Shown one piece after another: positions 6,402 to 12,192 of a stretch of DNA of 14,719 nucleotides. Below the pieces are notes generated by a model. That model saw only the letters and a list, made by a program, of their open reading frames with translations. It searched no databases and was not told the DNA's origin. The translations under genes were made by a program, and so were the position numbers. The DNA comes from Patescibacteria group bacterium UBA6033 (lineage in GTDB: Bacteria > Patescibacteriota > Minisyncoccia > Phycocordibacterales > Phycocordibacteraceae): NCBI GenBank assembly GCA_002429325.1, contig DIZH01000007.1, forward strand, positions 1,817 through 16,535, given 5' to 3'. The first letter of the stretch is position 1. Each line of letters opens with the position of its first letter.

Positions 6402-6410
6402 ATTGTACCA
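6402..6410 (-). promoter_or_regulatory. Extended -10 promoter of the glycosyltransferase operon
   Basis: On the minus strand TG-G-TACAAT, with the hexamer at 6407-6402, ends 10 nt before the ATG at 6391. No -35 is seen. It predicts a leader of only a few bases. It lies back to back with the pheS-side promoter at 6416-6424, close enough that both could not be bound by polymerase at once. Confidence 0.55.
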
Positions 6411-6415
6411 CAATC

Positions 6416-6424
6416 TGCTATATT
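6416..6424 (+). promoter_or_regulatory. Extended -10 promoter P1 of the pheS leader ORF
   Basis: TG-C-TATATT with the TG at 6416-6417 and the hexamer at 6419-6424. It ends 7 nt before the ATG at 6432, so the transcript should start at or next to that ATG and be leaderless. No -35 is recognised. Confidence 0.5.
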
Positions 6425-6431
6425 TGGAGTC

Positions 6432-6491
6432 ATGAACCCCGTTAGAAGTTGGACACGAGCCGCTGGTATACAAAAGCCTCGTTATATATGA
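6432..6491 (+). CDS. Short upstream ORF coupled to pheS
   Basis: A 19-codon ORF, MNPVRSWTRAAGIQKPRYI, ends in TGA at 6489-6491, which overlaps the pheS ATG (ATGA, 6488-6491). It begins 7 nt after a good extended -10, the arrangement expected for leaderless translation. Its first codons are made by the left arm of the inverted repeat around the pheS start. It has no Phe codon, so it is not a classical phenylalanine attenuator peptide. Its likely role, if translated, is to deliver ribosomes to pheS by termination-reinitiation. It might also be a chance ORF carried in by the repeat. Confidence 0.4.
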   Translation: MNPVRSWTRAAGIQKPRYI

Positions 6492-6524
6492 ATAGAGACG
6501 CAACTTCTAACGGGGTGAACCCCG
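6434..6524. repeat. Split inverted repeat around the pheS start
   Basis: Perfect 16-bp inverted arms, ACCCCGTTAGAAGTTG (6436-6451) and its complement (6501-6516), are separated by 49 nt. An 8-nt direct copy GAACCCCG appears at the left end (6434-6441) and again just beyond the right arm (6517-6524). The right side also contains the small palindrome GGGGT-GA-ACCCC. The left arm encodes N-P-V-R-S in the leader ORF and the right arm encodes T-S-N-G-V-N-P at the PheS N-terminus. From memory, strings like SNGVNPV recur in predicted Parcubacteria proteins, which would mark a dispersed element; this is unverified. Confidence 0.75.
6464..6472 (+). promoter_or_regulatory. Candidate promoter P2 of pheS inside the split repeat
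   Basis: TG-G-TATACA with the hexamer at 6467-6472 lies in the 49-nt spacer of the split repeat and ends 15 nt before the pheS ATG. It would give a leader of about 8 nt. If real, the repeat brings its own promoter to pheS. Confidence 0.35.
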
Positions 6525-7303
6525 AAGGCCGCTTGCACCCGATTTCCATAGCTGTTCGGGAGATAGCCGACACTTTTAGCCGGATGGGCTTTGGTATCGC
6601 TTACGGCCCCGAGCTCGAAGACGATTGGCACAACTTCACGGCGTTGAACGTCCCGGAAGACCATCCGGCACGGGACATGCAAGACACATTCTGGGTACGG
6701 GACCCAGAACGTGGGAGGTCTCCGTCAGGAGACAGTGGCGACAAGATTAAGGGTAATCAGGGGAAGGTTCTCCGTACCCATGCGACATCGGTTACGATGC
6801 GCAAGCTCGAGGATATGGCGAAGTCAGGGGCGACAGAAATGCGCATGATTAATCCTGGAAAAGTATTCCGCAATGAAGCGACGGACATGACGCATGAGGC
6901 GCAGTTCTATCAGGTCGATGGACTCGCAGTCGGCCCGACCGGGTCAGTGACGCTTGCGCATCTGAAGGGTACGTTCGATACGTTCTATCGAGAATACTTC
7001 GGGCCGAACACAAAAGTGCGCTTCCGCCCGAGCTTCTTCGGTTTTACGGAACCCTCAGTTGAGATTGATGTGTGGTTTGAAGTGCCAGGAAAGGAAGGAA
7101 GGTGGCTTGAAATGTGTGGCGCGGGCATGCTCCATCCGAACGTCATCAGAAATGCTGGCCTCGACCCGGAGAAGGCGCAGGGGTTTGCTTTCGGTGGCGG
7201 GCTCGAGCGTCTCCTCATGGTCAAGTATGGCATCCCGGATATACGACTCTTCTATTCGGGCGACATCCGTTTTAACTACGCGTTTGAAGAAAAAAAGGTA
7301 TGA
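6488..7303 (+). CDS. pheS: Phenylalanyl-tRNA synthetase alpha subunit, N-terminally reduced
   Basis: PheS is the catalytic alpha subunit of the (alpha-beta)2 class II synthetase that charges tRNA-Phe. Core features are present: R-L-HPISIAVREI at the core's start, NFTALN..DHPARDMQDTFWV, motif 2 around KVFRNEATDMTHEAQFYQVDG, RFRPSFFGFTEPSVEIDV, and motif 3 GFAFGGGLERLLMVKYGI. The 271 residues are well short of the usual 330-350. Only 14 residues (MNRDATSNGVNPEG) precede the core, so the N-terminal coiled-coil arm (about 85-100 aa, contacts tRNA-Phe) is missing. That new N-terminus is encoded by an inverted-repeat arm. About 18 extra residues with palindromic DNA lie between DTFWV and LRTHAT. 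I chose ATG 6488 over the in-frame TTG 6449 because of the ATGA overlap with the short upstream ORF; there is no Shine-Dalgarno. The stop overlaps the pheT ATG (ATGA, 7300-7303). Confidence 0.93.
   Translation: MNRDATSNGVNPEGRLHPISIAVREIADTFSRMGFGIAYGPELEDDWHNFTALNVPEDHPARDMQDTFWVRDPERGRSPSGDSGDKIKGNQGKVLRTHATSVTMRKLEDMAKSGATEMRMINPGKVFRNEATDMTHEAQFYQVDGLAVGPTGSVTLAHLKGTFDTFYREYFGPNTKVRFRPSFFGFTEPSVEIDVWFEVPGKEGRWLEMCGAGMLHPNVIRNAGLDPEKAQGFAFGGGLERLLMVKYGIPDIRLFYSGDIRFNYAFEEKKV
6691..6733. repeat. Two small palindromes inside pheS
   Basis: CTGGGT-acggg-ACCCAG (6691-6707) is followed by GTCTCC-GTCA-GGAGAC (6718-6733). The second encodes RSPSGD (residues 77-82) in a stretch of about 18 residues that E. 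coli PheS lacks between DTFW and LRT. They look like in-frame insertions into a surface loop of the catalytic domain. Confidence 0.6.
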
Positions 7304-9147
7304 AAGTCTCACTGAAATGGTTGCAGAATTATTTTGAAAAGCCACTACCGAACGCAGAGATGGTTTCTGACGCCTATACGTTCCATGCGTTTGAAATAGA
7401 CGAAATGCAGGGAGATATGCTCGACGTGAAGGTTCTTCCAAATCGTGCGGCGGACTGCCTCTCGCATCGTGGCCTCGCAAAAGAGCTCGCTGCTATTCTC
7501 AATATTCCGTTTGCCAAAGACCCTCTCGCCGAAGCGCTTCCTGATTTTCCGAACTCGAATAAGCTTTCGGTGGAGATTGAGGACTCGAGGAAATGCCTGC
7601 GCTATATGGGTGCAGTCGTACGGGGCGTCAAGGTCGGCCCATCGCCAGTATGGCTCAAAGAAGCGATTGAGTCAGTCGGCCAGCGCTCCATCAATAATGT
7701 CGTGGACGCGACAAATTACGTGATGCTGAATATCGGACAACCGCTCCATGCATTTGATGCGAGCAAGCTTAGCAATCCGCCAGCTGGCGGAGACGGAGCT
7801 GTTGCTATAGGCATACGCAATGCAAAACGCGGTGAGAAGATAACGACGCTTTCCAATGAAGTGTACGAACTTTCGGAGAACATTGTGGTTATTACTGATG
7901 CGCATGCGGATGCTCCTATTGCCCTTGCGGGTATCAAGGGAGGGAAGCTCGCAGAAGTGACGATGGATACCACGGACCTCGTCATTGAGTCTGCAAACTT
8001 TGACGGGACGACCACGCGCCGCGCTGCTCAAGCATTGAAGCTCTTTACTGATGCGAGCTTACGCTTCCAGAATCGACCATCTCCTGAACTCGCTGCCTAT
8101 GGCATGCGCGATGTGCTCGCGCTCATAACTCTAATCGCTGGAGGGGAAGTCGAGTGTGTCGTCGATGAGTACCCGGCACGCCCGCAGGTCGCGTCGGTAT
8201 CAGTTCCCCTTGCTCGCATTAACAGCGTGCTCGGCTCCGATTTCTCACACGCGCAAGCAGCAGATGTGTTTCGCCGGCTTGGGCTTGAGACTCGTATCGA
8301 GAGGGATGTCTTTACGGTGACGCCATCCTTTGAACGCACAGACCTCATCATCCCAGAAGATCTCGTTGAAGAAGTCGGCAGAATACTCGGATATGATCAG
8401 GTTCCTCCAACTGCCCTGCCGATGCCCGCAACTGCGCCAGACCAGTCGCGTTTCCACGGCATTGAGCGCATGAAAGACCAGCTTATCGAACAAGGATTCA
8501 TCGAAGTCTCGACGCAATCATTTGCGAAGAAGGGCGATATTCTGCTCGCGAACCCACTCGACAAGAATATGCCCGCACTCCGCATAACTTTGGAGGATAA
8601 TCTGAAAGACGCACTCACACGCGCGAAATATGTCGCGCCGCTCGTACTTGCACCGAATCAGAAACCAAAACTATTTGAAGTGGGTACGGTGTTCCCGAAA
8701 GAGGGCGAATTCATAGAATTGCGCATGACCGAACGCGTACCCGAGTGGGGCCTGCCTGCGCAGACAGGCGAGAGCGCGAATACTTTTGATAATCTCTCCA
8801 TCGCGAAGCTTGAGGACTACGGCAAGGACTATGTGCCCGTGCGTTATGACCTCGGCGTGTACCAGCCGTTCTCGCTCTACCCATTTATCACACGCGACGT
8901 TTCAATGTGGATTAGCAACAGCGACGAGGCGAGAGGGGTTGTCCTTAGACTTTTTGCCGAGCGAGGTTCAGGAATTCTTCGGCAAGTCCAATTAGTTGAC
9001 CAATTTACAAACAAAGAAGGGAGGCAATCGCTTGCTTTTAGACTGATATTCCAATCGTTCGAGCGTACTCTGACCGACGAAGAGGTGAATGGCGTCATGG
9101 AGCATATCCACGCGGCGTTGGCCTCAAAAGGCTACGAAGTCCGCTAA
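7300..9147 (+). CDS. pheT: Phenylalanyl-tRNA synthetase beta subunit, reduced
   Basis: The beta subunit completes PheRS; its B3/B4 domain edits mischarged Tyr-tRNA-Phe. At 615 aa it is far below the usual 790-800. The start MKVSLKWLQNYF is normal. FHAFEIDEMQGDMLDVKVLPNRAADCL then jumps from the B1 module straight to the T-PNRADCL block, so the roughly 110-aa EMAP/OB-fold tRNA-binding domain is absent. B3/B4 (about 90-260, with NNVVDATNYVMLNIGQPLHAFD), B5 (about 295-375, TPSFERTDLIIPEDLVEEVGRILGYD) and a shortened catalytic-like region (about 380-515) follow. A complete C-terminal FDX-ACB anticodon-binding domain (about 520-615) ends it. Two palindromes encode SNPPAGGDG (158-166) and WGLPAQTGE (483-491). 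It overlaps the pheS stop by 4 nt, ensuring balanced subunits. Confidence 0.95.
   Translation: MKVSLKWLQNYFEKPLPNAEMVSDAYTFHAFEIDEMQGDMLDVKVLPNRAADCLSHRGLAKELAAILNIPFAKDPLAEALPDFPNSNKLSVEIEDSRKCLRYMGAVVRGVKVGPSPVWLKEAIESVGQRSINNVVDATNYVMLNIGQPLHAFDASKLSNPPAGGDGAVAIGIRNAKRGEKITTLSNEVYELSENIVVITDAHADAPIALAGIKGGKLAEVTMDTTDLVIESANFDGTTTRRAAQALKLFTDASLRFQNRPSPELAAYGMRDVLALITLIAGGEVECVVDEYPARPQVASVSVPLARINSVLGSDFSHAQAADVFRRLGLETRIERDVFTVTPSFERTDLIIPEDLVEEVGRILGYDQVPPTALPMPATAPDQSRFHGIERMKDQLIEQGFIEVSTQSFAKKGDILLANPLDKNMPALRITLEDNLKDALTRAKYVAPLVLAPNQKPKLFEVGTVFPKEGEFIELRMTERVPEWGLPAQTGESANTFDNLSIAKLEDYGKDYVPVRYDLGVYQPFSLYPFITRDVSMWISNSDEARGVVLRLFAERGSGILRQVQLVDQFTNKEGRQSLAFRLIFQSFERTLTDEEVNGVMEHIHAALASKGYEVR
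7776..7791. repeat. Perfect 16-bp palindrome inside pheT
   Basis: TCCGCCAGCTGGCGGA is its own reverse complement. It encodes N-P-P-A-G-G in the segment S158-G166, an insertion relative to E. coli PheT between the QPLHAFD block and the following VAIGIRNA strand. It keeps the frame and falls at an expected loop. Confidence 0.8.
8750..8769. repeat. Imperfect 20-bp palindrome inside pheT
   Basis: GCCTGCCTGCGCAGACAGGC pairs with itself except for one symmetric C/A mismatch pair. It encodes G-L-P-A-Q-T-G at residues 484-490 in the shortened catalytic-like region, again without breaking the frame. Confidence 0.65.
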
Positions 9148-9175
9148 ATAAAGACGAGAAAATAGGGTCAAATTG

Positions 9176-9184
9176 TGCTATACT
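9176..9184 (+). promoter_or_regulatory. Extended -10 promoter of gyrB
   Basis: TG-C-TATACT, with the TG at 9176-9177 and the hexamer at 9179-9184, 27 nt before the gyrB ATG. No -35 is apparent. It implies a leader of about 20 nt, longer than for most genes here. That leader contains a 12-nt copy of codons 3-6. Confidence 0.6.
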
Positions 9185-9211
9185 GAAAGCACCGAAAGAT
9201 CGGCTATTTTT

Positions 9212-11269
9212 ATGGCTAAAAGCACCGAAAAAGAACCTAAACAGAAGGCGTATGACGCCTCTTCCATTACTGTCCTCGAGGGCCTCGAGCCGGTGCGAAA
9301 GCGCCCGGGCATGTACATCGGGACCACGGGCCCCGAAGGTCTCCACCACCTCGTATGGGAAATATTCGATAACGCACGTGATGAAGCGATGGCTGGCCGC
9401 TGCGATGATATAGAAGTCGCACTTCTGCCTGACGGGTACGTGCGTGTTGCTGACAACGGCAACGGTATCCCAGTCGGCATTCATCCTAAGACGAAAGTCT
9501 CTGCGCTCGAGACTATTATGACCGTGCTACATGCCGGCGGTAAATTTGATAACGAAGCATACAAAGTTTCGGGCGGCCTTCACGGTGTCGGTGCGTCAGT
9601 CGTGAACGCTCTTTCTGAACACACGAAAGTTGTCGTGCATCAGGATGGTGGCATGCATGTGCAGGAATACAAGATCGGCAAGCCGCTCGCCAAAGTGAAG
9701 AAGATCGGCACGAGCAAAGAGCATGGCACTATCGTGCTCTTCAAACCGGATATCACTATTTTCAAGGAAGGCATCGAGTGGAACCTCGAGAAGATTGTGA
9801 CGCACCTGCGTCAACAGGCGTACCTCGTGAAGGGCGTCCGCATCTCTATCATCGATGCGCAAACGGCGAAAGAGGCGTTTGAGACCGATACTATCTTTTT
9901 GCGCGAAAAGAAACTCGACGTACCCTCGACAACGTTCTATTTCGAGGGTGGACTGAAGTCACTCGTCGCGTTCTATAACAAGCATCAGACACCCGTGCAT
10001 AAGAATATTTTCTACGTCGACCGCGAACAGGACAAAGTCATGGTCGAGATAGCACTTCAGTACGTGGACGACATCACACCGCGTATCACTGCATTTGCGA
10101 ACAATACGTATAACAGCGAAGGAGGGACGCATATCACGGGCTTCAAGACCTCACTCACACGCTCTTTGAACACCTATGGTCGGAATGCAAATATCCTCAA
10201 AGAGAAAGATGAGAACTTCACTGGCGACGATGTGCTCGAGGGTATTACCGCGGTTGTCTCGGTAAAGCTTCCTGAGATTCAGTTCGAGGGTCAAACGAAA
10301 GCGAAGCTCGGCTCGATGGAGGCGCAAGGCGCGGTCTCAACGGTCTTCGGCGAAGCATTCAATGCATTCCTTGAGGAGAATCCAGACGATGCGCGCGCCA
10401 TCATCAACAAAGTGCTCTTGGCGCTCAAGGCGCGCAAGGCCGCAAAAGCTGCGAAAGACTCGGTGCTCCGCAAGGGAGCGCTTGAGGGCATGACGCTCCC
10501 GGGCAAGCTTGCAGACTGCCAGACCAAGAGTGCGGAAGAGAGCGAGATATTTATTGTGGAAGGAGACTCTGCCGGTGGTACGGCGAAGATGGGTCGCGAT
10601 CGCCGCACGCAAGCCATCCTGCCGCTCCGTGGCAAGATTCTCAACGTCGAGCGTGCACGCATCGACAAGATGCTCGCTTCGGAGCAAGTGAGAAATCTCG
10701 TGGTTGCCCTCGGTACTGCAATCGGTGACGTGTTCGATCTATCCAAACTCCGCTACCACAAGATCATCATCGCAACCGATGCTGATGTCGACGGCGCGCA
10801 CATCCGCACCCTCATCCTCACACTTTTTTATCGACATTTCCGCGCCATACTCGACGGCGGCTTTGTCTACATCGCCCAACCTCCGCTCTATAAAATCTCA
10901 AAAGGAAAAGCGGTCGCCTATGCGTATTCTGACCCTGAAAAAGATGCGGCGCTGAAGGAAATGGGTGTCGCGCCGACCGAGGTCGCGATAGTCGGGGAAG
11001 AAGGGGATGATGAGACGCCGGAAGAAGAAGCAACGGTAGCAAAGAAAGCTGTGAAGGCGCATGTCCAGCGCTACAAAGGTCTCGGCGAAATGAACGCGTC
11101 GGAGCTCTGGGAGACGACGATGGATCCATCGCGCCGTGTGTTGAAGCAGGTAACCGTTGACGATGCGGCTGCGGCAGATCATATCTTCGATGTGCTCATG
11201 GGCACTGATGTCGCGGTACGCAAATCATTCATTCAGTCGAATGCGCGATTGGCCAATTTGGATGTGTAA
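9212..11269 (+). CDS. gyrB: DNA gyrase subunit B
   Basis: GyrB is the ATPase subunit of gyrase, which with GyrA introduces negative supercoils. The protein has 685 residues, normal for forms without the E. coli insert. The GHKL ATPase domain shows SITVLEGLEPVRKRPGMYIG, WEIFDNARDEA (catalytic Glu and Mg-binding Asn), RVADNGNGIPV and GGLHGVGASVVNALS. The transducer domain carries QTKAKLGS. The TOPRIM domain has E-G-D-S-AGGTAKMGRDR, LPLRGKILNVE, DADVDGAHIRTL and the C-terminal QRYKGLGEMNASELWETTMDP, which favours GyrB over ParE. A charged acidic stretch (GEEGDDETPEEEA) is inserted before the last block. I chose ATG 9212 over an in-frame TTG at 9173 because that TTG lies upstream of and inside the promoter. 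No Shine-Dalgarno is visible. gyrA is not adjacent. Confidence 0.97.
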   Translation: MAKSTEKEPKQKAYDASSITVLEGLEPVRKRPGMYIGTTGPEGLHHLVWEIFDNARDEAMAGRCDDIEVALLPDGYVRVADNGNGIPVGIHPKTKVSALETIMTVLHAGGKFDNEAYKVSGGLHGVGASVVNALSEHTKVVVHQDGGMHVQEYKIGKPLAKVKKIGTSKEHGTIVLFKPDITIFKEGIEWNLEKIVTHLRQQAYLVKGVRISIIDAQTAKEAFETDTIFLREKKLDVPSTTFYFEGGLKSLVAFYNKHQTPVHKNIFYVDREQDKVMVEIALQYVDDITPRITAFANNTYNSEGGTHITGFKTSLTRSLNTYGRNANILKEKDENFTGDDVLEGITAVVSVKLPEIQFEGQTKAKLGSMEAQGAVSTVFGEAFNAFLEENPDDARAIINKVLLALKARKAAKAAKDSVLRKGALEGMTLPGKLADCQTKSAEESEIFIVEGDSAGGTAKMGRDRRTQAILPLRGKILNVERARIDKMLASEQVRNLVVALGTAIGDVFDLSKLRYHKIIIATDADVDGAHIRTLILTLFYRHFRAILDGGFVYIAQPPLYKISKGKAVAYAYSDPEKDAALKEMGVAPTEVAIVGEEGDDETPEEEATVAKKAVKAHVQRYKGLGEMNASELWETTMDPSRRVLKQVTVDDAAAADHIFDVLMGTDVAVRKSFIQSNARLANLDV

Positions 11270-11275
11270 GTGATG

Positions 11276-11319
11276 AAATGAAAACGGGCTCGGCGTAACA
11301 GCCGAGCCCGTTTTCATTT
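11276..11319. terminator. Strong bidirectional terminator
   Basis: Perfect 19-bp stem (11276-11294 / 11301-11319) with loop GTAACA. The core is a GC-rich ACGGGCTCGGC stem flanked by AAAA on the left and TTTT on the right. It sits 6 nt after the gyrB stop and 7 nt before the stop codon of the convergent minus-strand gene, so it serves both. Confidence 0.93.
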
Positions 11320-11326
11320 GTATTGA

Positions 11327-12100
11327 TTACGAACCGAGAATAGTGACGACGGCAGACGTGCTGTTATTGGTAGTGTCCGATTCAGCGACTGCATTATCGA
11401 AGTTCGCGGTGACCGAGATTGTTTGATTGGAACCTTTGTTTGCCTGGTCAAAACCAAGCGTGTAATCGATGCTGTCGCCTGGAGCAAGTGCCTGTTGCGG
11501 CTGGGATTGGAAAATGTAGGCAGTTTGCGTCGGGATGGATGCGCTAAAGCGCCATGCTCCAGCTATATTCGTGCCAACATTCTTTATCGTAAATCTAACG
11601 GCCGGCCGGCTTCCGTTCGGGACTGTTGCATTTGCAACGAATGAGTCCGCGGATGTGGTCGCGAGATAGCCGACAGCGGTGATATGCACGACAAGGTCAG
11701 GGTAACCATAGAGTGTTCCGGATGTACCCGTCGTTCCCCCGAGAGGATATGTTCCGGTCGTCTGTGCGCCTGCTGTGGTAGGCACTACCGTCTTCACGGG
11801 AGTTGCTGCAGGCTTCGTTGATGTAGCTCCGATCTCTTCAGTGGTTGTGCTCGTGCCTCCAAACGAAATAGTCGTTGAAGAGGTTGAGGGAACGACCGAG
11901 AGGGAAGGGCTCGGTGCAGGATTGAATATCGAGACGAGCGAAACAGCAGCGGAGCCGATGCTACCGACTATTGACGGCACGAAACGTGTCGCATAGACGG
12001 CAAACCAGATTCCGATTCCGACGAGTGCGATAAAACCAGCGACTGCAAGGCCGTTTGTAATGGTTTGGCGGTTTGACGAGGTCTGTTCAATATCATTCAT
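11327..12100 (-). CDS. Membrane-anchored CARDB-domain surface protein
   Basis: A 257-aa protein. A short cytoplasmic N-terminus is followed by a transmembrane segment (about residues 19-40), a Ser/Thr/Pro-rich linker (about 60-125) and a single CARDB-like beta-sandwich (about 135-255). The domain begins Y-P-DLVVHITAV, has R-F-TIKNVGTNIAGAW in the middle and ends with the typical FDNAVAESDTTNNS. CARDB domains are extracellular adhesion-type modules in bacteria and archaea; the partner here is unknown. The start at 12100 is chosen because the earlier in-frame ATG at 12121 overlaps the -10 box. No sorting signal is seen at the C-terminus (VVTILGS). It is divergent from the sortase gene, with back-to-back promoters. 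Confidence 0.88.
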   Translation of the reverse strand: MNDIEQTSSNRQTITNGLAVAGFIALVGIGIWFAVYATRFVPSIVGSIGSAAVSLVSIFNPAPSPSLSVVPSTSSTTISFGGTSTTTEEIGATSTKPAATPVKTVVPTTAGAQTTGTYPLGGTTGTSGTLYGYPDLVVHITAVGYLATTSADSFVANATVPNGSRPAVRFTIKNVGTNIAGAWRFSASIPTQTAYIFQSQPQQALAPGDSIDYTLGFDQANKGSNQTISVTANFDNAVAESDTTNNSTSAVVTILGS

Positions 12101-12111
12101 ATGTTGCGTTA

Positions 12112-12140
12112 TATATACCATGCTGTATTTTTAATGTCAA
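12112..12140 (-). promoter_or_regulatory. Consensus promoter of the CARDB gene
   Basis: On the minus strand a perfect -35 TTGACA (12140-12135), a 17-nt spacer and an extended -10 TG-G-TATATA (hexamer 12117-12112). It ends 11 nt before the ATG at 12100, so the leader would be about 5 nt. This is the best promoter in the window. Confidence 0.85.
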
Positions 12141-12150
12141 GCATAAGGAC

Positions 12151-12179
12151 TTGACAGGTAGTATCAAATAGTGTATTGA
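12151..12179 (+). promoter_or_regulatory. Promoter of the sortase gene
   Basis: A perfect -35 TTGACA (12151-12156), a 17-nt spacer and a weak -10 TATTGA (12174-12179), ending 13 nt before the ATG at 12193. Its -35 forms an inverted repeat, TGTCAAG-N8-CTTGACA (12135-12156), with the -35 of the divergent CARDB promoter. One factor could sit across both. Confidence 0.6.
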
Positions 12180-12192
12180 TGGTTGAGAACAT

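Noticed and set aside
6392..6433. Longer start for the glycosyltransferase at 6433 (MTPNIADCG...)
   Set aside because: It lies upstream of the best promoter for the gene, while 6391 sits 10 nt downstream of an extended -10 and begins directly at the membrane segment.
5765..6445. 226-aa open frame on the + strand antisense to the glycosyltransferase
   Set aside because: It lies entirely opposite a protein with clear GT2 motifs and its translation has no recognisable domain or sensible composition.
6391..6488. T-box or Phe-attenuation leader in front of pheS
   Set aside because: The gap is too short for a T-box, no T-box consensus is present, and the short ORF contains no Phe codons.
9173..9211. 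TTG start for gyrB at 9173
   Set aside because: It precedes and overlaps the -10 box at 9176-9184, so it would not be on the mRNA; ATG 9212 gives the normal GyrB start.
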